Source: Nitrososphaeria archaeon
Lineage (GTDB): Archaea > Thermoproteota > Nitrososphaeria > JACIWG01
Reading direction: 5' to 3'
NCBI GenBank assembly: GCA_014361085.1
Contig: JACIWG010000036.1
Span: 1 to 13,074 of the forward strand
Length of the DNA: 13,074 bases
The notes under the pieces are model-generated. The model worked only from the letters and a program-made list of their open reading frames with translations, did not search any database and was not told where the DNA came from. How positions within the stretch are numbered: position 1 is the stretch's first letter; each line of letters begins with the position of its first letter. The position numbers and the translations under genes are program-made. Below, piece by piece: positions 7,903 to 13,074 of this stretch.

Positions 7903-8595
7903 TTAGGATAAGAGTACCGCTAGCACACCACTCAAAAATATTCCATCAAAGGTTCCAGCACCACCTATACTCGCGTAAGGTGTTCCTAATCTTCCAATTT
8001 TCCTAATATTTGTAATGTCTGCACCAATAAGTGTTCCAAGTACACCACTAACATATGCGATAATAGGCTGCTGCTGGTTTGTTGGCAAAATTATGGCAAC
8101 AAGTGCGGCTGCCAAAGGTGGAATAAATGCTGGTGTAACGATCCCAACCCCAGGTTTTGGTCTAGCAATTAGATGGGTGATGAATGCAACGATACAACTG
8201 CCAATCAGCCCATAAAATAATATTTGATAATCTTTTGCCATAAAATATATGCTCACAAGTACTGGAATTATTGCCCCTCCCAAGTTTATAGCAATAGTTG
8301 TGTACGATTCAATCTTATCTATTTCTGGAACCCTTATTAAAATTCCGAAGAAGCTTACTTCTTTAACCCTCACTATTGGCACCTGAGATCGTATTTTAAT
8401 GAGAGGGATGTTGATGTAGCTTCCCAATAGTGTAGTAAGTAGCAGTAATGCTACTGTCATTGTACTAAACCCTATTTTTCTAAAGGCGTATCCTATAAAT
8501 CCGTAGAAGAAGAATAGTATTGTTACAGTGAATAGGATTGCTAAAAGTGTGATATAAATTGGAGGATGTGGTGCATAAACGACCTTTCTATACAT
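7903..8595 (-). CDS. DUF1614 family multi-pass membrane protein
   Basis: A 230-residue integral membrane protein with about seven hydrophobic segments: roughly 13-36, 43-66, 99-120, 124-143, 150-171, 177-194 and 213-230. It shows the hallmarks I associate with DUF1614: GSYINIPL (58-65), INLGGAIIPVLVS (103-115), IVTPAFIPPLAAALVA (152-167), GTLIGADITN (187-196) and SIGGAGTFDGIFL (209-221). Two aspartates, D193 and D217, lie within or at the edge of the last two membrane segments and belong to the most conserved blocks. Buried acids of this kind suggest ion/substrate handling or catalysis, but no activity is established that I know of. The C-terminus ends inside the last hydrophobic segment. The gene is divergent from the HPr-kinase-like gene, with 63 bp between their starts. 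Confidence 0.85.
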   Translation of the reverse strand: MYRKVVYAPHPPIYITLLAILFTVTILFFFYGFIGYAFRKIGFSTMTVALLLLTTLLGSYINIPLIKIRSQVPIVRVKEVSFFGILIRVPEIDKIESYTTIAINLGGAIIPVLVSIYFMAKDYQILFYGLIGSCIVAFITHLIARPKPGVGIVTPAFIPPLAAALVAIILPTNQQQPIIAYVSGVLGTLIGADITNIRKIGRLGTPYASIGGAGTFDGIFLSGVLAVLLS

Positions 8596-8625
8596 TAGCT
8601 CACATTACATGAACATTGAATAAGG

Positions 8626-8633
8626 TTTTTAAA
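8626..8633. promoter_or_regulatory. TATA-like element that may serve both divergent genes (DUF1614 and HprK-like)
   Basis: TTTTTAAA on the plus strand reads TTTAAAAA on the minus strand. Its centre is 27 bp from about 8656 going right (ATG at 8659) and 27 bp from about 8603 going left (ATG at 8595, giving a leader of about 8 bases that contains GTGAG). A second box, TTTATATA at 8638-8645, is a better consensus match but too close to the rightward ATG unless transcription starts inside the gene. Confidence 0.4.
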
Positions 8634-8658
8634 CTTATTTATATATTCAAGAGATGTA

Positions 8659-9606
8659 ATGAGTTATAGTGTAGAAGTAATAACTCCAGTTGAAAAGGAT
8701 TTGCTTGTAGACACATTTTCAAAGACTTTCCTTTATGAAAGGAAGGCTGAAATACATGGTGCTTGCATTAAGCTGCTAACAAATGTGAAACAATTTTATG
8801 AAATGTGGGTTGAAAACTTTAAGCCTATATCAGAAGAAATTAGGCCGCATGGTAGACTTTTTGTAATAAACAGTGGAAAAGAAAATTCTTTGAAAGTCAA
8901 ATATGAGCCTATATCAAAAACACTAATAATACTTGAATGCGACTATTACGGTCTTGTAAAGAGTCTTGCACTATCATTAACCTCAGACTTTTTCGAAGAA
9001 TATCATAGTGAACATAGAAGATATTCCGTTCACGGTTCATTGGTGGATAGGCAAGGAAGAGGCCTAGTTATCATAGGTCCTCCGGGAAGCGGTAAAACCA
9101 CTCTCACATATGGTCTACTAACTAACAGCATGTACAATTATGTAGCAGACGACTGGTTTTTTGTTAGAATAATGGGGAAAGACCTTATAGGATATGCTTC
9201 AGAAAAGAACTCGTATATTAGAGAAGATCTTGCAAGCAATTGGCCGATTTTCAAGAAAAGATTAGAAGACATCATTATCGACAGTAAAGGGAGGGCTGTA
9301 GCAAATGTTCACCTTCTCTTCGGCGAATACAGGATAAGGGAGTCAACTCATATAAGGGCTGTCATCCTTCTACAAAGAAATAAAGATATTTCAAAAACTT
9401 TTTCAGAACTTGATCCTGACACTGCATTAAACTATCTTGTAGAAAACCAGTTCTTTAACCCTCACCAGCTTGTAAGGGATGAGAGAAAAACTTTTCTGAG
9501 AAGACAATTTTTTAAAGAAGTTTTTGAACTTGTACCCGTATACCTATTAAACACTATAGAAACGCCAGAAAGTTCATTAAATCATATTTTTTCTATAGAA
9601 ATTTGA
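8659..9606 (+). CDS. P-loop protein of the HPr kinase/PEPCK fold (HprK-like)
   Basis: A 315-residue soluble protein. Its C-terminal half resembles HPr kinase/phosphorylase. There is a VHGSLVD lead-in strand (124-130), close to the LHGVLVD of bacterial HprK. A Walker A loop follows, GPPGSGKTTL (140-149, K146). Next comes YVADDWFFV (161-169), where D164/D165 match the HprK ADD or SDD metal/catalytic pair. The N-terminal about 115 residues form a separate alpha/beta domain I do not recognise. The bacterial HprK C-terminal K3-loop signature is not evident. Bacterial HprK phosphorylates a serine of HPr in the PTS, and no HPr or PTS gene is visible here. The substrate is therefore unknown; phosphorylation of a protein or a small molecule are both possible. 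It is divergent from the DUF1614 gene and ends 1 bp from the convergent GGT-family gene. The ATG at 8659 fits a near-leaderless mRNA. Confidence 0.72.
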   Translation: MSYSVEVITPVEKDLLVDTFSKTFLYERKAEIHGACIKLLTNVKQFYEMWVENFKPISEEIRPHGRLFVINSGKENSLKVKYEPISKTLIILECDYYGLVKSLALSLTSDFFEEYHSEHRRYSVHGSLVDRQGRGLVIIGPPGSGKTTLTYGLLTNSMYNYVADDWFFVRIMGKDLIGYASEKNSYIREDLASNWPIFKKRLEDIIIDSKGRAVANVHLLFGEYRIRESTHIRAVILLQRNKDISKTFSELDPDTALNYLVENQFFNPHQLVRDERKTFLRRQFFKEVFELVPVYLLNTIETPESSLNHIFSIEI

Positions 9607-9607
9607 G

Positions 9608-11143
9608 CTATAAAATTTGTCCAATTGGTATACCATCTCCTCTAAAATCGCAGGCAGCCCATTTCACCATATCCTTTACTTTAACAGCCTGTGCTACACC
9701 TAAACCATAGTTTTTCAAATGCGAGATTCTAAGCTTATCCTCCAAACCACTTAAGTTAGAGTTATCTTCTAAAAGAATTTCCCTGTCTCCATTCCAAACA
9801 AATCTTGGCATATCCAAAGCCCCTTGCAGTCCAGTGTTATAGTCAACATAATTTGTTATTAGCTGTGTATATATCTGTGGTCTATAGTCTCCGGCACTTG
9901 CACCAACTGCTAAAATCTCATCCTCCTTTCTTAATATGGTTGCGGAAAGTGTGTGCGCAGGCCTTTTTCTTGGTTCAAGTTTATTTACACCTTCAAACTT
10001 AAACCCTCTAGCCCTACAATTTAATGTTATACCATATTCTGGTAATGTTAGACCTGAGCCGAAACCTAGATATAGACTTTGTATGCCTGAAACTAGATTT
10101 CCCATTTTATCTGCTACCGCAAAATATGTCGTGTCTCCATCAAAAATTTTCATTTTATCCAAATTTTCTTTCTTTAAAATTTCTCTAGCATATTCTTTTG
10201 ACAAAATTTTCTCTAAATCTATTTTAACAAATTTTGGGTCAGAGAGTATCTCATCCTTAACTTTATACGCTGTCCTAAAAACTTTATACAGTCTTTCAAC
10301 GTACTCTCTTGAAAGATGTCTAACATCATCCAATCCTATATTTTCAATAATGTTTAGTATAAGTAAGGTGATTAATCCCATGCTATTTGGAGGTATCTCG
10401 AAAACATCATAGTTTCTGTAAAATATTTTTATTGGCTGCACCCACTCTGGCCTAAACTCTTTCAAATCCTCTTCCAGAATGACTCCACCTCTTTCCTGTA
10501 CATAGTTAACTAAAGAATTGCATATTTCACCCTCATAGAAGCCTTGTGGTCCATGCTCTTTGATTATCTTTAACGCTTTTGATAGTTGCGGAAACTTTAG
10601 AACTTCCCCCTCCTCAGGTGCATTAAAATTTTTCAAGTAAATTTTCGATGACCCTTCATCTTTAACCAACAATTCATAACTTTTCTTTATAGCATCAGAA
10701 AATCTTTTGCTCACCGGAAACCCTTTTTCAGCTAAAAGGATCGAAGGTTCTATCAACTTACTAAACTCTAATGTCCCAAACCTCTTATGGAATTCGAAAA
10801 TTCCATGAACGTATCCGGGAACAGTTATAGACAATGCACCCCTATCAGGTACACTAGCATACCCCTTTTCTTTCAAATATTCTATAGTAAACATCTTTGG
10901 TGCATATCCTGAAGAGTTCAAGCAGTATACTTTACCACTTTCATTTTCATAATATAGTGTGAAAAAGTCTCCTCCTAATCCACATAGGTTTTGGCATGTT
11001 ACAGAAAGGGCTAAGCTTGTTGCAATGGCAGCATCTACAGCATTTCCTCCCTTATCTAATATTTCGACACCAATCTTTGATGAAAGGTAATGTTCACTAG
11101 CAACAACACCGCCGTATGTGATAAATGGTGTCTTATACATCAT
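9608..11143 (-). CDS. Gamma-glutamyltransferase-family Ntn hydrolase (GGT/HpxW/YwrD-like), cytoplasmic
   Basis: A 511-residue enzyme of the family that cleaves itself to expose an N-terminal threonine. The site is GDTTYFAVADKMGN (336-349). T338 is the predicted nucleophile, giving subunits of about 337 and 174 residues. Other family blocks are GGNAVDAAIATSLAL (32-46), CGLGGDFF (54-61), SITVPGYVHGI (105-115), RPAHTLSATI (394-403) and GASAGDYRPQ (414-423). No signal peptide is present, unlike the periplasmic GGTs that break down glutathione. The Arg of the bacterial REMAP motif is replaced by SGYAP (78-82), and the LNNxMDDF region reads LNCRARGF (374-381). The gamma-glutamyl contacts are therefore not conserved. 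The GDxxPQ block resembles the oxamate-amidohydrolase/YwrD branch (GTPGGDGQPQ). It is better described as a GGT-family hydrolase than as a true GGT. The start could be the ATG at 11143 or the adjacent one at 11140. Confidence 0.9.
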   Translation of the reverse strand: MMYKTPFITYGGVVASEHYLSSKIGVEILDKGGNAVDAAIATSLALSVTCQNLCGLGGDFFTLYYENESGKVYCLNSSGYAPKMFTIEYLKEKGYASVPDRGALSITVPGYVHGIFEFHKRFGTLEFSKLIEPSILLAEKGFPVSKRFSDAIKKSYELLVKDEGSSKIYLKNFNAPEEGEVLKFPQLSKALKIIKEHGPQGFYEGEICNSLVNYVQERGGVILEEDLKEFRPEWVQPIKIFYRNYDVFEIPPNSMGLITLLILNIIENIGLDDVRHLSREYVERLYKVFRTAYKVKDEILSDPKFVKIDLEKILSKEYAREILKKENLDKMKIFDGDTTYFAVADKMGNLVSGIQSLYLGFGSGLTLPEYGITLNCRARGFKFEGVNKLEPRKRPAHTLSATILRKEDEILAVGASAGDYRPQIYTQLITNYVDYNTGLQGALDMPRFVWNGDREILLEDNSNLSGLEDKLRISHLKNYGLGVAQAVKVKDMVKWAACDFRGDGIPIGQIL

Positions 11144-11186
11144 ACCATAAGATTATAAAATATGCAAAATTAACATTGCTCTAATT

Positions 11187-11199
11187 TAAAATAAAAAAA
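11187..11199 (-). terminator. T-tract terminator after the DUF5679 gene
   Basis: On the minus strand the sequence after the DUF5679 stop reads CCC followed by TTTTTTTATTTTAA. A T7 plus T4 run starting about 15 bases after the stop is a typical archaeal intrinsic terminator. It separates this gene from the downstream GGT-family gene, which then needs its own promoter in the same 70-bp gap. Confidence 0.5.
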
Positions 11200-11213
11200 G
11201 GGAATGTAGGGGT

Positions 11214-11357
11214 TTAAAGTTTTTTTCCTACAACAAACATCTTTGTTCCACAGACGCTGCAAACTCCCTGTACAGCAGGCTTACCGTTCTTTAAAGTCAC
11301 TTGAGTCGGATTTTTTATTTCCCTTTTCGCTTTACACTTAACACAGTAGCCCTCCAT
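11214..11357 (-). CDS. DUF5679 family small zinc-ribbon protein (47 aa)
   Basis: A short gene read directly from the minus strand: ATG at 11357, TAA at 11214-11216. The protein begins MEGYCVKCKAKREIKNP and ends with GVCSVCGTKMFVVGKKL. Two CxxC pairs (C5/C8 and C33/C36) flank a basic middle with KNGKPAVQG, matching the DUF5679 pattern of a zinc ribbon of about 45-50 residues. It probably binds nucleic acid or a ribosomal or RNA-polymerase partner, but no function is established. The start is secure: a stop codon lies four codons upstream in frame, and a TTTATATA box sits about 34 bp upstream, giving a leader of about 7 bases. It is divergent from the DUF99 gene. Confidence 0.88.
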   Translation of the reverse strand: MEGYCVKCKAKREIKNPTQVTLKNGKPAVQGVCSVCGTKMFVVGKKL

Positions 11358-11387
11358 ATATCTCGTCTACTGGGTAAAATAGGCTAT

Positions 11388-11395
11388 TATATAAA
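11388..11395 (-). promoter_or_regulatory. TATA box of the DUF5679 gene
   Basis: TTTATATA on the minus strand, a perfect match to the common archaeal TATA consensus. RNA would start near 11364, seven bases before the ATG at 11357. It lies back-to-back with the rightward TATA box at 11404-11411. Confidence 0.6.
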
Positions 11396-11403
11396 GGAAT
11401 TTG

Positions 11404-11411
11404 TTTATATG
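11404..11411 (+). promoter_or_regulatory. TATA box of the DUF99 gene
   Basis: TTTATATG centred 27 bp upstream of the ATG at 11434. This favours that ATG (leaderless transcript) over the adjacent in-frame TTG at 11431. Only 8 bp separate it from the leftward TATA box of the DUF5679 gene, so the two promoters may interfere. Confidence 0.6.
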
Positions 11412-11433
11412 CCCATAAGCTTATATTCATTTG

Positions 11434-12021
11434 ATGCGTGTTCATTTACAGAAGAAGGCTATAAGATGTTTTGGTGTAGCCGAAAGTTTCAAAAAGGGTG
11501 CGTTGCCATATTCTATACTCTCCGGTGTAGTTATGAGAGCTGACCTCGTTTTAGACGGATTTTCTTTCGGTAAAGCTACCCTAGGCGGTGATGATGCTAC
11601 TGACTCAATTCTTAGCATGTTTAGAATGTTGGAGAGAAAGGATGTTAACGTTATCATGTTGGGTGGAAGTATAATTAGTCTCTATAACATTATAGACGTT
11701 GACAAAATCTATACTTCTCTCTCGATTCCAGTAATTTCTGTAACATACAATGTTTCTGAGGGGCTTGAACCTCATCTACTACATCATTTTAAGGATAAAG
11801 ATTATGAGAGAAAACTTGAAGCCTATAAGAGGCTTGGTGAGCGTAAAAAAATATTGTTGCATACTGGAAAACAGGTGTTCATAAGATGTGCTGGAATAGA
11901 TGAAGATAGTGCATCCTATATTATAGACAAGTTCACCTTACAGGGTGCAGTACCTGAACCAATAAGAATAGCAAGACTGCTTTCAAGAAGTCTACTAAAA
12001 TTTCTTACTTCTTCCAAATAG
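11434..12021 (+). CDS. DUF99 (UPF0215) family protein, endonuclease V-like fold
   Basis: A 195-residue archaeal protein. Family landmarks in order are: IRCFGVAESF at the first strand; SGVVMRADLVLDGFSFGKATLGGDDATDSI (about 30-59), containing the conserved GxDAT turn; VIMLGGSIISLYNIIDVDKIY (the equivalent of the GI..GFNVVDI block); IPVISVTYN; and near the C-terminus FIRCAGID...PEPIRIARLL, the strongly conserved AGI and PEPxRxAhl signatures. From memory, structures in this family resemble endonuclease V, but its biochemical role is not established. In the euryarchaeal members I recall, the first strand ends in GIDDGPF; here it reads GVAESF, so an acidic pair is reduced to one Glu. Its last 27 bp overlap the convergent OGG1-type gene. 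Confidence 0.88.
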   Translation: MRVHLQKKAIRCFGVAESFKKGALPYSILSGVVMRADLVLDGFSFGKATLGGDDATDSILSMFRMLERKDVNVIMLGGSIISLYNIIDVDKIYTSLSIPVISVTYNVSEGLEPHLLHHFKDKDYERKLEAYKRLGERKKILLHTGKQVFIRCAGIDEDSASYIIDKFTLQGAVPEPIRIARLLSRSLLKFLTSSK

Positions 12022-12918
12022 GTTTCTACTTGCCATATAAATATATAGTTGTGCATATCCTGCATATTTTCCAAAAACCTTTCTAGCAATATTACCCAAT
12101 AGCAAATACTCTTTTCTACCCAACTTTGTTTTCCTGAAACCATTTATATTACATAAATTTTTGTCAATAAATCCTTTTAAAGCGTAAGGGTATGCTCTAA
12201 GAATCCACACATCTATCGGGAACGCTTCCAGCTTATGAAATCCATACAAAAGTATACAGTCAGCAACCTTTAACCCCACCCCATACAATCTCATTTCCCC
12301 TAAAGTCAGTGCATTTAACGCACTAATATATTCCATACTCCTGATTTTTTCAATATAGTTATCTTCTTTTGTAATCTTTTTTGCAGTATCAAGGAGATAT
12401 TTTGCCCTGTATCCTAGCCCTGTTTCTAAAAGTTCTTTTAATGAACTATTAGCCAACCTTTCGATAGTAGGTAGTTTAAAGAATGTTATGCCATCCATTT
12501 CTATTTTTTCTCCATACATTTTAGAAAGTTTTATAATGGTTTTCTCTATTGCAGGAATATTCTTGTTTTGTGCACAAATAAATTCTATAATTGCATCCAC
12601 TGGATTTTGTCTCAAAACCCTGATACCAGAATATAGCTTTATTGCATTTTCTATGAAATCGTTAACATTAATTTTTCTATTAATTTCTTCCACATCCTCA
12701 TCCAAGTTCAAAAAATTTATTACATCCTCTTCTACTAATTCTCTATTTGAATAAACAATTAACTTTTCCTCTTCTTGCGAAAGTCTTACAAGTGTATTAT
12801 TCAAAAATCCATACCATCCTTTACCAAACTTTGTCCATCCGAAAATTTGCCCACTACACATGCAATGTTCTAGATTAAATGGTCCATATCTTTTTAAACT
12901 AATGGAAAGGAGTTGCAA
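11995..12918 (-). CDS. ogg: 8-oxoguanine DNA glycosylase/AP lyase, OGG1 type
   Basis: A 307-residue base-excision-repair enzyme that removes 8-oxoguanine from DNA and nicks the resulting abasic site. The N-terminal domain has HCMCSGQIFGW (18-28), with G23 matching the human OGG1 Gly that reads N7-H of 8-oxoG. The central RQNPVDAIIEFICAQNKNI (103-121) matches the RQDP...SFICSQNNNI block. The HhH-GPD motif is GVGLKVADC...FPIDVW, with catalytic K217 and D236, and C221 corresponding to human C253. The C-terminal GYAQLYIY carries Q290, with Y294 in place of the base-stacking Phe. All key residues are present or conservatively changed, so activity is expected. The start is TTG at 12918. It is supported by a strong GGAGG ribosome site six bases upstream and a TATA-like box giving a leader of about 18 bases. 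Its 3' end overlaps the convergent DUF99 gene by 27 bp. Confidence 0.93.
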   Translation of the reverse strand: MQLLSISLKRYGPFNLEHCMCSGQIFGWTKFGKGWYGFLNNTLVRLSQEEEKLIVYSNRELVEEDVINFLNLDEDVEEINRKINVNDFIENAIKLYSGIRVLRQNPVDAIIEFICAQNKNIPAIEKTIIKLSKMYGEKIEMDGITFFKLPTIERLANSSLKELLETGLGYRAKYLLDTAKKITKEDNYIEKIRSMEYISALNALTLGEMRLYGVGLKVADCILLYGFHKLEAFPIDVWILRAYPYALKGFIDKNLCNINGFRKTKLGRKEYLLLGNIARKVFGKYAGYAQLYIYMASRNLFGRSKKF

Positions 12919-12924
12919 TCTTTC

Positions 12925-12929
12925 CCTCC
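12925..12929 (-). promoter_or_regulatory. Strong Shine-Dalgarno site that sets the TTG start of the OGG1-type gene
   Basis: GGAGG on the minus strand, six bases before the TTG at 12918. It complements the archaeal 16S 3' end (CCUCC) and is the clearest ribosome site in the window. It decides an otherwise doubtful non-ATG start. Confidence 0.7.
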
Positions 12930-12959
12930 AACATTTTCATAATTTTAAAATTTAATTAT

Positions 12960-12968
12960 ATTATAAAT
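12960..12968. promoter_or_regulatory. TATA-like element possibly shared by the OGG1-type gene and the rightward partial gene
   Basis: TTATAAAT on the plus strand (12961-12968) overlaps TTTATAAT on the minus strand (12960-12967). Rightward, 27 bp leads to the ATG at 12992. Leftward, 27 bp leads to about 12936, leaving an 18-base leader that includes the GGAGG site. Spacing fits in both directions, although the DNA here is almost pure A/T. Confidence 0.45.
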
Positions 12969-12991
12969 TTATGGTATATGTGCGAAAAATT

Positions 12992-13074
12992 ATGCGGGCG
13001 CCCTCTACTGCTATACTAAAAAATACTAGGTTACTAGTTTACATACTATTCCTTATAATATCACCCTTCATCTT
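12992..13074 (+). CDS. 5' end of an unidentified gene; secreted or membrane protein N-terminus (cut by window end)
   Basis: An open frame running off the window. The first residues read MRAPSTAILKNTRLLVYIL, followed by further hydrophobic residues (FLIISPFI). A short basic region (Arg/Lys) followed by a hydrophobic run is the form of a signal peptide or first membrane helix. An in-frame ATG at 12971 would add seven residues, but the TATA-like box at 12961-12968 predicts transcription starting right at 12992, so I take the later ATG. Only 27 codons are visible and the family cannot be told. The call rests on the open frame, the promoter spacing and the N-terminal pattern. Confidence 0.5.
   Translation, partial: MRAPSTAILKNTRLLVYILFLIISPFI

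Noticed and set aside
7903..8595. Calling the DUF1614 protein an intramembrane protease
   Set aside because: The GAD and TFD motifs do not match GxGD or YD signatures; kept only as a hypothesis.
9936..10412. 158-codon plus-strand open frame inside the GGT-family gene
   Set aside because: It is antisense to conserved GGT-family blocks, including the catalytic Thr region, and its translation looks like no known protein.
12996..13003. GC-only palindrome GGGCGCCC in A/T-rich DNA
   Set aside because: It falls in the first codons (Arg-Ala-Pro) of the partial gene at the window end; one 8-bp palindrome is not evidence of a binding site.

Overview
This window looks like archaeal chromosomal DNA, rich in A+T. 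Four things point that way. The glycyl-tRNA synthetase is the archaeal/eukaryotic type. DUF99 (UPF0215) and a 47-residue DUF5679 zinc ribbon are present, both largely archaeal families. Most intergenic gaps carry a TATA-like box about 27 bp upstream of a start codon, as in TATA/TFB-driven leaderless transcription. Starts mix ATG, GTG and TTG. DUF1614, DUF5679 and an OGG1-type glycosylase together make a TACK-type archaeon (the Aigarchaeota/Thaumarchaeota neighbourhood) my best guess, held with low confidence. There is no sign of a plasmid, virus, insertion sequence, tRNA, rRNA or CRISPR array.

Layout, left to right. (1) 2-1390 (+): glycyl-tRNA synthetase, missing its N-terminus at the window edge. 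It converges on (2) 1416-5129 (-): a very large secreted subtilisin-family (S8) protease. (3) 5248-6681 (-): a 14-helix-type MFS exporter, divergent from (4) 6768-7127 (+): a small TPR-like helical protein. (5) 7138-7831 (-): an AbrB/VapB antitoxin and PIN/VapC toxin pair with overlapping frames. (6) 7903-8595 (-): a DUF1614 membrane protein, divergent from (7) 8659-9606 (+): an HPr-kinase/PEPCK-fold P-loop protein. The latter ends 1 bp from the end of (8) 9608-11143 (-): a cytoplasmic member of the gamma-glutamyltransferase family. (9) 11214-11357 (-): the DUF5679 zinc ribbon, divergent from (10) 11434-12021 (+): DUF99, whose last 27 bp overlap (11) 11995-12918 (-): OGG1-type 8-oxoguanine DNA glycosylase. 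(12) 12992-13074 (+): the start of another gene, encoding a signal-peptide-like N-terminus and cut by the window end.

Most genes appear to be single transcription units with their own promoters. The exception is the vapB-vapC pair. The genes therefore do not form one obvious pathway; they are a mixture of translation, secretion, transport, stress/TA and DNA-repair functions. The parts most worth attention are the HPr-kinase-like protein with no visible phosphotransferase partner, the GGT-family enzyme lacking the usual gamma-glutamyl-binding residues, the DUF1614 protein with two membrane-embedded aspartates, and the compact promoters, two of which seem to place one TATA element where it could serve both directions. 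No gene-free stretch longer than about 110 bp exists. I saw nothing that amounts to a clearly new multi-gene system.
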